This document shows positions 30,507 to 38,909 of a stretch of DNA of 46,610 nucleotides, piece by piece (within the stretch, counting starts at the first letter, position 1; every line of letters starts with the position of its first letter). The translations under genes were made by a program, and so were the position numbers. The notes beneath the pieces are model-generated. The model searched no databases, was not told the origin of the DNA, and saw nothing but the letters and a program-made list of their open reading frames with translations. Source of the stretch: a virus; the IMG/VR virus record IMGVR_UViG_3300022868_001144, positions 1 through 46,610 of that record; one strand, 5' to 3'.

Positions 30507-31910
30507 GTGGCAGAAAAAGAAGCAAATGTAAATGCTCCTCCTTTAGGTGAAAAAACCCTACGTCAAGTGGCGGGTATTTTCTCTTCTATATGGGACGCAG
30601 TGGACGTACCAAGAGGAAGATTCAACACTTACCGTAGAATGAGAGCCAATCCAACTGTAGCCTTGGCCAGAACTGTTGCTACTGCTCCTGTTAAGATGGC
30701 GGCTTATTCTGTGGAAAAGGATGATGAAACAAGTGAAGAGATACAAATCTTCATTAAAAATCAAATTGACAGATTATGGCCACAACTAATTGAAGACTTG
30801 ATGTGGTCTTTAGATTACGGATTTCAAAGTTTTGAAAAGGTGTGGGAAGTAAAACCAGTTGACAGTGTATTAAGGCTGGTGTTGGGTAGGTTGAAAGCAT
30901 TAGCACCGGACCAAGTGGAGGTTCGGGCTGATAACAAGTTTGGTAACTTTGTCGGTATAACACAAGACGGTGTTGAACTAAACGTGGATAAATGCTTTCA
31001 TTATGTGTACGATGGTGAACCGGGTAATTATTATGGCAGAAGCAGACATGAGAATATCAGGGAATTTGCGTGGTTTCCGTGGACCCAAGTTGCACTTAAA
31101 CAGTTGAAATATATGGCGAAGATCGCTGGTGTAATACCAATGATAAAGTACCCAATAGGTAAAAGCAGAGATGCCACGGGTGCGGAAACCACAAATTTTG
31201 AAATAGCAGAAGCAATCCTTAAATCTCTTGGTTCCGGTAAAGGTGTTGCAATGCCGCAAGAATTAGCGGCGTGGGCAAGAGATATGTCAAGACAAGGAAT
31301 CGATCCTGAAGCATATGCGGCATGGCATATTAGTTTCTTGGAAACAAAAGGTCAACATGGCAAGGGTTTTGTTGATTCATTGCGTCATTACGAATCGTTG
31401 ATACTACGTGGATGGTTAGTGCCGGAAAGGGCTGCAACAGAGGGTCAATTTGGCACAAAAGCAGAAGCTAGTACCCATGGTAGTGTAGCATTAGTCACAT
31501 CGGACGAATTGCACAAAAATATTCTACGTGCCGTCAATCAAGATATCATCAATCCATTGTTAAGGTTCAACTTTGGTGAAGATACACAAGATACGGTTTA
31601 TTTGAAACAAGGTGGGCTTGATCCTGTCACCAAGGCTTACTACCGTGGGATAGTAGAAAAAGTCCTTACAGCACCGTCTAATGTGGATATGTTCCAGACG
31701 TGGTTGGACGTGGACAACATGCTTGAATTAGCTGAACTACCAAAGGCACAAGAAAACGTGAATTTGGTTATAAAAGAAGATGAAGATGATGAAGATGATG
31801 ACAACCCAAATCCGGGTGATGAAGATAAAGACAAAGATGAAGATAATAAACCGTTGAGCAAAAAACAAATACAAACGGTAAAGGAAATTTATGCCGCGTT
31901 TGGCTCGTAA
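30507..31910 (+). CDS. Portal protein, DUF935/Mu gp29-like
   Basis: A 467-residue protein from GTG 30507 with AAAGGAAAAAGAG upstream. YRRMRANPTVALARTVATAP (about 43-62), WSLDYGFQSFEKVWEVKPVD (about 104-123) and a helical stem region match the DUF935 portal family of Mu-like phages. The C-terminus is an Asp/Glu-rich stretch (about 423-450) followed by a basic end. It forms the dodecameric DNA channel and connects TerL to the head. It overlaps the gpF-like gene by 20 bases. Confidence 0.85.
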   Translation: MAEKEANVNAPPLGEKTLRQVAGIFSSIWDAVDVPRGRFNTYRRMRANPTVALARTVATAPVKMAAYSVEKDDETSEEIQIFIKNQIDRLWPQLIEDLMWSLDYGFQSFEKVWEVKPVDSVLRLVLGRLKALAPDQVEVRADNKFGNFVGITQDGVELNVDKCFHYVYDGEPGNYYGRSRHENIREFAWFPWTQVALKQLKYMAKIAGVIPMIKYPIGKSRDATGAETTNFEIAEAILKSLGSGKGVAMPQELAAWARDMSRQGIDPEAYAAWHISFLETKGQHGKGFVDSLRHYESLILRGWLVPERAATEGQFGTKAEASTHGSVALVTSDELHKNILRAVNQDIINPLLRFNFGEDTQDTVYLKQGGLDPVTKAYYRGIVEKVLTAPSNVDMFQTWLDVDNMLELAELPKAQENVNLVIKEDEDDEDDDNPNPGDEDKDKDEDNKPLSKKQIQTVKEIYAAFGS

Positions 31911-33477
31911 ACAATTAGAAAATCGTGCATTAACTGTTGTACGAGAAACCAAAAAACTCGAAAATATCGGAGTTGGACTCATAGCTCCTGTATCGAGAAT
32001 GCTGGTAAGTAATGTAGTTCGTTCTACCAGAAGTGGTGTAATGAACATCAAACCAGCGATGGATAAATTTCAAGCGATCTTACTTGCGGCGATGGTTAGT
32101 TCTCATCTTACCGGACGTGAAAGGGTAATTAGGTGGGCAAGGGCTGAACATAAAGGATTTGCCACGGCTTATGATGATGCTACTAATTTTCTGCAGTGGA
32201 GACAGGATTTATCTGAAGAGGACATCAAAGAGTTAACAGATGCCTATGGTGATCAAGCTTTAAAGGTTACACGTGGTTTGTCAAATCAACTGGAAACTGC
32301 AGCACAAAAATCAATACAAAAAACCGTTCAAGAGGGCAAGCACATTAAAGAGGGTGTAGCGGATTTGAGGAAAGCATTTGAAACAAGTGGTGTTTCATCT
32401 ACCAATCCTTTCCTGTTAGAAACTCTTGTAAGGACGCAGGTTAGTTTGGCTTATAATGCTGGACGATGGAAAGCAAGTCAATCACCGGCTATACAGGAAA
32501 TACTCTGGGGTTATGGTTACTACACGGTTGGTGATGCCAGAGTTAGAGATACTCATGCCGCAATGGATAATACGGTTTTACCCAAGGATGATTTCTTCTG
32601 GACCGAAAATTGGCCGCCAAACGGTTATAATTGCCGGTGTACTACGGTTATGATCTTTGATGAAGAAGAGGAAAAACAACCTGATCAAAATATGGTAGTT
32701 GATGGTAAAAAGGTTGTACCCGGTGCAGATAAAGGGTGGAAGTTCAACCCCGGTAAACTGGTTAAAGAAACACTACCGGTTAAAGTGCCAATTCCGATTT
32801 CAAAAATACCGAAAAAGGTAGTTGCAAAAGTAGCACCTAAACCGAAAGCAGTAAAACCTGTTAAAGTAACACCTAAAAAGGTTGAACCAGTATTAACACA
32901 AGAACAATGGATAAAACGGTTACCATCCGATGAAGTGATGGAAATGAAACGGTACTCCTCCCATTTGGGTCCAGTCATTGTTAAAACTCAACGTGAATTT
33001 TTAAAAGGACTTAAATTTGCGGATGAACTAAGTGATGTGGAAAAAGGTTATTTAAGAATAGCACAATCCGTTGAAAAAACAATAGCCAGTTCACCTCCTA
33101 TACAAGAAACCATGTACAGAGGAATGAAGTTTAGTTCAACTATAAAAGGGGATAAACTCAATTACGCTACATTTGATAAAAGTGTGAAACAGGGAACTTT
33201 GAAATTTAATAATTTGACTAGTTTTACAACCGATGAAATTAGGGCATTGGAGTTTACTACTCCCAAGGGTTCACCCGATTTTAATAGAGTTTTAATAAAA
33301 GTAAAGGGCGGTACTAAACATGGTGTAAAAATATCGTCCATTTCGGAATATCCGACAGAACAAGAGGTTATATTAAGTTCAAAAGTTAAGTACAGGGTTA
33401 TAAATGATAAAATAGAACCAGCTACCAAATTGACAGCTAAAACACGAATTATTGATTTAGAAGAAGTGATAAAATGA
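31891..33477 (+). CDS. Mu gpF/SPP1 gp7-like head protein fused to an ADP-ribosyltransferase domain
   Basis: A 528-residue protein. Residues 50-250 include TLVRTQVSLAYNAGRWKASQ and DARVRDTHAAMDNTVLPKDD, ending in WPPNGYNCRCTTVM, the signature of Mu gpF-like minor head proteins. A Lys/Pro-rich linker (about 300-330) leads to a second domain. That has YRG (about 409-411, the NAD-binding Arg), LTSFTTDE (about 440-447, STS-like) and EYPTEQEVILSSKVKYRV (about 485-502, with the catalytic E-Q-E). R, STS and ExE define arginine-type ADP-ribosyltransferases. As a virion component it could enter the cell with the DNA. Confidence 0.8.
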   Translation: MPRLARKQLENRALTVVRETKKLENIGVGLIAPVSRMLVSNVVRSTRSGVMNIKPAMDKFQAILLAAMVSSHLTGRERVIRWARAEHKGFATAYDDATNFLQWRQDLSEEDIKELTDAYGDQALKVTRGLSNQLETAAQKSIQKTVQEGKHIKEGVADLRKAFETSGVSSTNPFLLETLVRTQVSLAYNAGRWKASQSPAIQEILWGYGYYTVGDARVRDTHAAMDNTVLPKDDFFWTENWPPNGYNCRCTTVMIFDEEEEKQPDQNMVVDGKKVVPGADKGWKFNPGKLVKETLPVKVPIPISKIPKKVVAKVAPKPKAVKPVKVTPKKVEPVLTQEQWIKRLPSDEVMEMKRYSSHLGPVIVKTQREFLKGLKFADELSDVEKGYLRIAQSVEKTIASSPPIQETMYRGMKFSSTIKGDKLNYATFDKSVKQGTLKFNNLTSFTTDEIRALEFTTPKGSPDFNRVLIKVKGGTKHGVKISSISEYPTEQEVILSSKVKYRVINDKIEPATKLTAKTRIIDLEEVIK

Positions 33478-33659
33478 GTAGAGAAAATTTTCAAAGTACG
33501 CCGGTCATAACCAGTGATCCAAAGGAAATGGATAAACAGGATGAAAATCTGAAAAAACTGTTAGAACTCAATTTGGATACAAATGATGTCAAAAAAGAAA
33601 AGAAAACTAAAAGATTGTCGTGGATTATACAAGGAAACATAACTGATGGCGAAAACTAA
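33474..33659 (+). CDS. Small charged protein
   Basis: A 61-residue protein in an ATGA overlap with the previous gene. It is Lys/Asp/Glu-rich with no hydrophobic core (NFQSTPVITSDPKEMDKQ). It overlaps the protease-scaffold gene by 14 bases. Probably a small head-assembly or regulatory protein; unknown. Confidence 0.55.
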   Translation: MSRENFQSTPVITSDPKEMDKQDENLKKLLELNLDTNDVKKEKKTKRLSWIIQGNITDGEN

Positions 33660-34761
33660 AAAAACTAAAAAAATACCGAGTATTGCTGGACTGTACCTTG
33701 AAAATGATGGTTTCGAAATGGCATCACAACTGGAAATGAGTGATAGCGAAACACCGGTGCAGATGTTCAAAAAGGACATCATCAATGTAGGTAAGTACAC
33801 ACACCCCAAGCATAAGTGGGAATTGGATGTTACACCCGAACGGATGGACGGATGGATTAAGACATTCAACAAAATGAAAGACAATGGTGTTGATGTTGAA
33901 GTAGTTGTTGATCACAGAGGTGATGCAGAAGCGGTACGAGGTTATGTAACCGACATGTATCGTAACGGAAATGCTTTGTTTGCTAACACTGAAATCCGAG
34001 GGCAAGACTCAATTGATTTGGTGCAAAAAGTGCGTAATGTCTCGATTTTAGTGGATCGTGACTACAAGGATGGAAAAGGTAATGATTATGGTGAGGCAAT
34101 TTCTCACGTCAGTATTGTTCAACAACCAGTAGCACCCGGACAATCAGAGTTTGAAGTAGTACGTAAAGCAGCTAGTAAAGCTGATTCAAATAGTAGTGTA
34201 ATAAACCTATTCCATTTTAACTTAGGAGATCAAAATATGGATGAGAAACTACTCAAGGCTCTTAAAGAGCTAATTGGTGCTGGTGATGATTTCACAGCAG
34301 AAACTGCATTAAGTCAATTGTCGGCAGGATTTAAGAAATTAACCGATGAAAACAAGACTTTTTCTACTAAGGTAACAGAACATGAAACTACGATTGCTGG
34401 TTTGAAGAAAACGACTCCGACCAAAATCGATCCCAATCTTGCGGAACAGATGGGTAAAACTGGTGAAGACAGACTTAACAATCTGGTTGCTGCTGGTAAA
34501 CTCACTCCTGCGGCGGCAAAATTGGCATGTTCTAAATTCATCGGTGCATCAGGTACTCGTAATCTGATGTCGTTGAGTTATTCCGAGGGTGGTTCTTCTC
34601 TCGATCATCTGTGCGAAGTTCTTCAGGCCAATGATCTGGTTGAACTTGGTGAAAAAGTCAAAACGATGAGTTTGAGTCGTGAAACTCCCGGTGGTGACGA
34701 AGAAAAAAGTTACGACGATGCTGTTGAAAAGGAAATGATCGAAGAAGCATCCACAGCGTAA
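33646..34761 (+). CDS. Head maturation protease with C-terminal scaffold, Mu I-like
   Basis: A 371-residue protein. DGVDVEVVVDHRGDAEAVRG-like sequence (about 83-103; VVVDHRGD carries the catalytic-type His/Asp) and ISHVSIVQQPVAPGQ (about 149-163) match the Mu gpI family of serine-type prohead proteases. Residues from about 198 are a helical, charged scaffold (LLKALKELIGAGDDF; LSAGFKKLTDENKTF). It would cleave scaffold and itself during capsid maturation. An internal start makes the scaffold alone. Confidence 0.8.
   Translation: MAKTKKTKKIPSIAGLYLENDGFEMASQLEMSDSETPVQMFKKDIINVGKYTHPKHKWELDVTPERMDGWIKTFNKMKDNGVDVEVVVDHRGDAEAVRGYVTDMYRNGNALFANTEIRGQDSIDLVQKVRNVSILVDRDYKDGKGNDYGEAISHVSIVQQPVAPGQSEFEVVRKAASKADSNSSVINLFHFNLGDQNMDEKLLKALKELIGAGDDFTAETALSQLSAGFKKLTDENKTFSTKVTEHETTIAGLKKTTPTKIDPNLAEQMGKTGEDRLNNLVAAGKLTPAAAKLACSKFIGASGTRNLMSLSYSEGGSSLDHLCEVLQANDLVELGEKVKTMSLSRETPGGDEEKSYDDAVEKEMIEEASTA
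34237..34761 (+). CDS. Nested in-frame scaffold protein, Mu Z-like
   Basis: ATG 34237 is in the protease frame and is preceded by TTAGGAG at seven to eight bases. Translation from it gives a 174-residue product beginning MDEKLLKALKELIGAGDDF, equal to the scaffold half of the protease. Mu and relatives make the scaffold (Z) this way from the I gene. Confidence 0.7.
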   Translation: MDEKLLKALKELIGAGDDFTAETALSQLSAGFKKLTDENKTFSTKVTEHETTIAGLKKTTPTKIDPNLAEQMGKTGEDRLNNLVAAGKLTPAAAKLACSKFIGASGTRNLMSLSYSEGGSSLDHLCEVLQANDLVELGEKVKTMSLSRETPGGDEEKSYDDAVEKEMIEEASTA

Positions 34762-34823
34762 CAACGAAACTGAAAACATTGTGTACAAAACTAAAATAAT
34801 AGAATTGTTTAGGAGATAGTAAT

Positions 34824-35609
34824 ATGGTTCAGCAAGGTTCATATGGTCTGCCGGGTATAAAAACCGAAAGAACGGCGACCCCAAGACGAGTTTTAAAAAC
34901 ATTAGATCATTCCGTCCTATACCCCGGTGGTGTAGTAATCAATGGTTCTTTGTCACGTGACGCAGGTAATACCGGTGATCTCGATGTGCTAAGAGCAGGA
35001 ACGATCATGGGTAAAATTACCGCAACCGGTCTTTTTGCTCCATCTATTCTGGGATTAACAACCGCAGAAGCAGCAGCTAGTGCTACCACTTTGTATGTAT
35101 CAGCCGCAACAGCAGTTGAAATCGTAAGGCGTGTTGGTGCAACTGGTTCATTAACCATAATTAACGGCAAGGACACTGGTGCTAATCCATCGCCTGAAGT
35201 TTTGGCTTACTCTGCCGTTAATGTCACGACTGGTGCTATCACAATCGGGGCAATTACCGGCATAACCTTAGTTGGTTCAATAGTTGCTCCGATTGACGGT
35301 TCCCAAATCCCACTGTGTATAATTGGTGATGGTTACGGGATTAAGGTTACCGATGCTGACGACACCAGCATCAATGTGCCATTCTCCAACATGCTGATTG
35401 GCGGTATTGTGGACGAAAGTCAGATCGTTAATTGGCCGACTCCACCTGAAGTCAAGGAATACTACCGTAATAACTTGGCGAAAGCTGGTGTTGGGTTGTG
35501 GATATTCGACGAAATATTCACGGGTACTACGGTTCCTGAAGCACCTACGCCTACTCCGACACCTACGCCTACTCCGACACCTACGCCTACTCCGACACCT
35601 ACTGCGTAA
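34824..35609 (+). CDS. Head decoration protein with mucin-like Pro-Thr tail
   Basis: A 261-residue protein with TTTAGGAGAT upstream of ATG 34824. TLDHSVLYPGGVVINGSLSR (about 27-46) and GDLDVLRAGTIMGKITATG resemble lambda gpD/Mu-type decoration proteins, placed as expected before the capsid gene. After a beta-rich body the last 25 residues are (PT)n, starting EAPTPTP. Such Pro-Thr tails are typical O-glycosylation substrates in other organisms. The repeat DNA is a run of ACTCCGACACCTACGCC-like units. A copy of the repeated hairpin follows. Confidence 0.7.
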   Translation: MVQQGSYGLPGIKTERTATPRRVLKTLDHSVLYPGGVVINGSLSRDAGNTGDLDVLRAGTIMGKITATGLFAPSILGLTTAEAAASATTLYVSAATAVEIVRRVGATGSLTIINGKDTGANPSPEVLAYSAVNVTTGAITIGAITGITLVGSIVAPIDGSQIPLCIIGDGYGIKVTDADDTSINVPFSNMLIGGIVDESQIVNWPTPPEVKEYYRNNLAKAGVGLWIFDEIFTGTTVPEAPTPTPTPTPTPTPTPTPTPTA

Positions 35610-35647
35610 GGTAGCATAGTTTGAGACAGGTATTCGACATTATTAGT

Positions 35648-35702
35648 ACTGTTCGAGTCCAAGGAAAGCTAAGGGAAACCTGCTCCTTGGCAAGGGAACA
35701 GT
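35648..35702 (+). repeat. Repeated hairpin element, copy 2
   Basis: CCAAGGA (35659-35665) pairs with TCCTTGG (35684-35690), enclosing AGG-GAAA-CCT. An outer ACTGTTC (35648-35654) pairs with GAACAGT (35696-35702). It lies about 70 bases ahead of the capsid gene. Confidence 0.8.
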
Positions 35703-35768
35703 GGTATGAGGTGGCACGATGTAAAGGTGCTGCACTAAACAAAATTTTATCTTAAGGAGATAAAAATC

Positions 35769-36878
35769 ATGGCCAAGACATTAAGACAGATTCTGGGAGG
35801 CAAAAACCTTTCCGGAGTGATACAAGGTATTAAATCAGGAATACCAACGGACGGTATTCCTCAATCATTTTTTCGTCCGACAAGAACTGTAGAGGGTGAT
35901 CATTGTACTTACCGCAAGGTTGAGGGTACAAGAAAAACTGCACGTTTGGTGCACTACGGGTCACCATCCAAACTACGTAACGTTTCTGGTGTAAGTGAAA
36001 TTCCGGTGAAATTGCTTCACTCGTTTGAACACATGCACCATGATCCGTCCGTTTTGATGAATTTGACCAATCTGGCAAATGATTCAAGACAAGCACTGGG
36101 TCAGGCTGAAATTTCCCGACAGACAAGGGAATTTAAAGATCTTTTCCAAAATTTGCGTAAAGCATCAATCATGTCGGCATTGCTGACCGGCCTTGTTTAC
36201 TTTGATGGCGAGGGTAATCTTTTACCGTCTTCATCCGGTTCTGTGGTTACGGTTGATTACGGCATTCCAGATGGTAACAAGGATCAATGTGATATGCTTG
36301 GTGATGGTGATATCATCGATGCTGTTTGGTCTGCTGCTGGTACGGATATTCATACTCACATCAAGGGTTTGAAAGATGCGGCAGTCAGATTAACTGGTTA
36401 CCCGATAACCCAAGCATTTTACGGTAAGAACATTCTTGATTACATGTGGAAAAACACAGTACTGAAAGAAATGATCAACCGTAAAAACACACTTCAAGAT
36501 TCGTTCACAGTGGGCGAAATCTCTGATGGTTTCTTGGGAATTAAGAAATGGATGCCAATTAGCGAGACATTCTACGTTGACGATGATGGTGATTTCCAAG
36601 ATTTTATCGGTGATGATGATATTGTCTTTACACCTGATCCGTCCCCGGAATGGTGGGAAGTGATTGAGGGTACTTACCCTGTGCCCACAGACATTGGTCA
36701 AATTTCTGCTGATGCAATGGCATCAATATCGTCAAATGTAATTGCTAAAAAGGGCATGTTCTCCTATGCTCAAGTATTATCCGATCCCGTGACTGTTAAA
36801 CAGCTTGCTGGTGATACGTTCTTACCGGTAGTCAAAGTTCCAAACGCAGTTGTTATTGCAACTGTAGCCGGTTTTTAG
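35769..36878 (+). CDS. Major capsid protein
   Basis: A 369-residue protein with TTAAGGAGATAAAAATC before ATG 35769, the strongest-looking ribosome site in the virion region. MAKTLRQILGGKNLSGVIQG starts a helical N-arm. The body (LLHSFEHMHHDPSVLMNLTN, then DAAVRLTGYPITQAFYGKN) and the C-terminal QLAGDTFLPVVKVPNAVVIA fit lambda gpE/Mu gpT-type HK97-fold capsids. Position after the decoration gene and before a terminator agrees. Confidence 0.85.
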   Translation: MAKTLRQILGGKNLSGVIQGIKSGIPTDGIPQSFFRPTRTVEGDHCTYRKVEGTRKTARLVHYGSPSKLRNVSGVSEIPVKLLHSFEHMHHDPSVLMNLTNLANDSRQALGQAEISRQTREFKDLFQNLRKASIMSALLTGLVYFDGEGNLLPSSSGSVVTVDYGIPDGNKDQCDMLGDGDIIDAVWSAAGTDIHTHIKGLKDAAVRLTGYPITQAFYGKNILDYMWKNTVLKEMINRKNTLQDSFTVGEISDGFLGIKKWMPISETFYVDDDGDFQDFIGDDDIVFTPDPSPEWWEVIEGTYPVPTDIGQISADAMASISSNVIAKKGMFSYAQVLSDPVTVKQLAGDTFLPVVKVPNAVVIATVAGF

Positions 36879-36901
36879 TATCGGTTTTTGAAAATGATGA
36901 G

Positions 36902-36942
36902 GTGTGACTGATCTGTAATGGGTCAGTCATACTCCCTTTTGT
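36902..36942 (+). terminator. Rho-independent terminator after the capsid gene
   Basis: GTGTGACTGATC (36902-36913) pairs over twelve positions with 36921-36932 (two wobbles), followed by TCCCTTTTGTT. Confidence 0.8.
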
Positions 36943-36969
36943 TAATTATCAACTATAGAGGTAACAAAC

Positions 36970-37191
36970 ATGGCGATGACTGAAGCTGATGAAAAACTAA
37001 TTAGATTGATAGTAAAAGATGTTGCAACAGAAGCCGCTGAAAAAGCATTAAAACTTCATATTCAACTGTGTCCATACGGGAAAACAATCGGACGCAGCAA
37101 GGCATTTATACTCGGCGGGGCGTTTGCCCTCACGCTGATTGGTATGGGGCTGGGTGCGGCGGCTACGAAATTTGTCGAGATTCTAAAATGA
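36970..37191 (+). CDS. Single-span membrane protein, holin/XhlA-like in form
   Basis: A 73-residue protein with AGAGGTAAC upstream. The N-terminal 40 residues are a charged helix, then KAFILGGAFALTLIGMGLGA (about 44-63) crosses the membrane and a short helix ends in Lys. This resembles haemolysin-XhlA-type or small phage membrane proteins that sit beside head genes. A holin role is possible but not shown. Confidence 0.5.
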   Translation: MAMTEADEKLIRLIVKDVATEAAEKALKLHIQLCPYGKTIGRSKAFILGGAFALTLIGMGLGAAATKFVEILK

Positions 37192-37210
37192 GTGGAAACA
37201 AAAACCCGAA

Positions 37211-37303
37211 ATGGCAAAACAAACAGAACAAGATATTATTGATAAGTATGCATTAACCGATAAGACTGAGAAAATCATTAGAGCCAGAGATAACTTTGGT
37301 TGA
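37211..37303 (+). CDS. 30-residue ORF, possible gene fragment
   Basis: ATG 37211 to TGA 37301-37303 encodes MAKQTEQDIIDKYALTDKTE plus ten residues ending ARDNFG. The sequence looks protein-like (an N-terminal helix often seen at the start of larger phage proteins), but no good ribosome site is present, and it stops early. It could be a truncated remnant. About 65 bases after it hold nothing I recognise. Confidence 0.35.
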   Translation: MAKQTEQDIIDKYALTDKTEKIIRARDNFG

Positions 37304-37367
37304 CCCGAACGTAATTTCTCTTTTAGAAAACTGTTTATAATTCTCAAGTAAGAATAGAGGCTATGGT

Positions 37368-37730
37368 ATGAATCATCCACTTAAAATTAGACTAAAAGAA
37401 GCTGCTATCTCAGCCGGGTTGTCTTTGGATCAAGTGAGAGAACTTACTAAAGCTCAGATAGCAGAGTTGATTGATAAAGCCATAGACGATGTTGATTGGT
37501 CTGGAGGTAATGCTGGACTAGTAACTGCAATACAACGTCATACGGTATTAGAGCTAGAGAGCGAAGAAAGAGAGCTAAATAAATTATTCATATGGAATGA
37601 GTTGATAGGTGGAGTAAGAACTAAAGTTATTAAAAAGTTTACCGATATTGACATGACTACGAGTACTATAAACGGAAAACTATGTGTTATTATTTGGCCT
37701 GAAGGACAACCAGAAGGTGAGGATGACTAA
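37368..37730 (+). CDS. Helical protein of unknown function
   Basis: A 120-residue protein from ATG 37368. It is helical and acidic (LKEAAISAGLSLDQVRELTK; ELIDKAIDDVDWSGGNAGLV), ending in beta strands (STINGKLCVIIWPEG). It is probably virion-associated because it overlaps by one base the beta-helix gene that follows. No family is recognised. Confidence 0.55.
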   Translation: MNHPLKIRLKEAAISAGLSLDQVRELTKAQIAELIDKAIDDVDWSGGNAGLVTAIQRHTVLELESEERELNKLFIWNELIGGVRTKVIKKFTDIDMTTSTINGKLCVIIWPEGQPEGEDD

Positions 37731-38905
37731 TGGCTTTTGTACATAGATATGCCAGAGCCTCAGGTGGTGTTGGATTTGAAGATGGACTCAGTGACGCAAC
37801 TGCTTGGTCAATTCCTGATGCTATCGCTAATGCACCAGATGACTGCTGTGTTTGGGTGAAAGCGGATGCAGCATGGATTCCAGTAGCAAAGGCTACTGTT
37901 GGTAATAGCGGAACAGTCACTAGTAATACTAAGATAAGATTCAAAGCATATTACCAAACAGTAGTTGATTTAGCTACTTTTGTAAGTGACATGGATCGTG
38001 GTCAAACTTACTACAGTGGAGCTTTAGAAGATGGGGCTACAGCAGCAGCAGCACATCGTATTTTGGAAGTTGATGGGAATAACGGTAGCTTTGACTCAAA
38101 AGTATTAGAGTTAGATAGTGCTCACAATACTATCTGGGAAAACTTTTATTTCCATAATTTCAAGTCAGATGGTTTCCCTCCTGTTTACCCGAATATATTT
38201 GGTATAGTAAATACGGGGAGTGTCAATCTAGTAATTATCAACTGTAAATTTGATAGCTTATATTCTGCATTGTACTCAGGAACAGGTATTACAGGAGGTT
38301 TCATATACGATTGTTACTTTGGGAGTGGTATGGTGGGCTCTCCAATCCAGGGGGGAGGTATAACTGGAATGGACTTTGCTTGCAATTTGTTTGATACAGG
38401 TGGTGGACAAGCATTGTTTAATCTAGGTTTTGGTTGTAGTGTACATGATAATATTTTTATAGCTGGCACTGGCCTTTATCTAGCTTTACCTTGTCGAGTG
38501 CATTGTTTCAACAATGTATTTTATTTTCAACCTGAGCAGTCTATACTTATGAATCATGCAAATTGTGTGCTATATGAGTGGAATAATATTTATGTCCCGA
38601 GAGCAGGAGCTTCTGATTTTGCCGTAAGGCGAATCACAGGTACATTGGCATATAGTAACTACAATTGTGTATGGGCTGATGATGGAGAATTGACTTTAGC
38701 TAATGCGTATAATGGTTGTGTGACAGGTGTGAATTCTATCAGTGCTGACCCACGATTCAAAGATAAAGCAAATAATGATTTTAGATTGAAACCAGAATCA
38801 GGACTATGGAATAAAGGGATGCCAACTTTAGATGGTGGTTATTCTACGATGGGTACATGGGAACGCATGCAGACTCCGCATAAACTAGACTTGGCAGGGT
38901 TATAA
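37730..38905 (+). CDS. Right-handed parallel beta-helix protein
   Basis: A 391-residue protein. From about residue 90 it shows irregular ~20-residue rungs with the N-x-F/I pattern of pectate-lyase-type beta-helices (NTIWENFYFHNFKSDGF; LVIINCKFDSLYSAL; CSVHDNIFIAGTGLYL; CRVHCFNNVFYF). It ends with SADPRFKDKANNDFRLKPES, the form commonly closing such domains in polysaccharide-acting proteins. Lying between capsid and head-completion genes, it may be a head fibre or surface-binding protein, possibly with glycan-lyase activity. Catalytic residues cannot be assigned. Confidence 0.65.
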   Translation: MAFVHRYARASGGVGFEDGLSDATAWSIPDAIANAPDDCCVWVKADAAWIPVAKATVGNSGTVTSNTKIRFKAYYQTVVDLATFVSDMDRGQTYYSGALEDGATAAAAHRILEVDGNNGSFDSKVLELDSAHNTIWENFYFHNFKSDGFPPVYPNIFGIVNTGSVNLVIINCKFDSLYSALYSGTGITGGFIYDCYFGSGMVGSPIQGGGITGMDFACNLFDTGGGQALFNLGFGCSVHDNIFIAGTGLYLALPCRVHCFNNVFYFQPEQSILMNHANCVLYEWNNIYVPRAGASDFAVRRITGTLAYSNYNCVWADDGELTLANAYNGCVTGVNSISADPRFKDKANNDFRLKPESGLWNKGMPTLDGGYSTMGTWERMQTPHKLDLAGL

Positions 38906-38909
38906 TAAT

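Noticed and set aside
35546-35605. Short tandem repeats that look like an array (also 16495-16545 and 42090-42170)
   Set aside because: They are Pro-Thr codon repeats in frame within genes, without spacers; no CRISPR array is present in the window.
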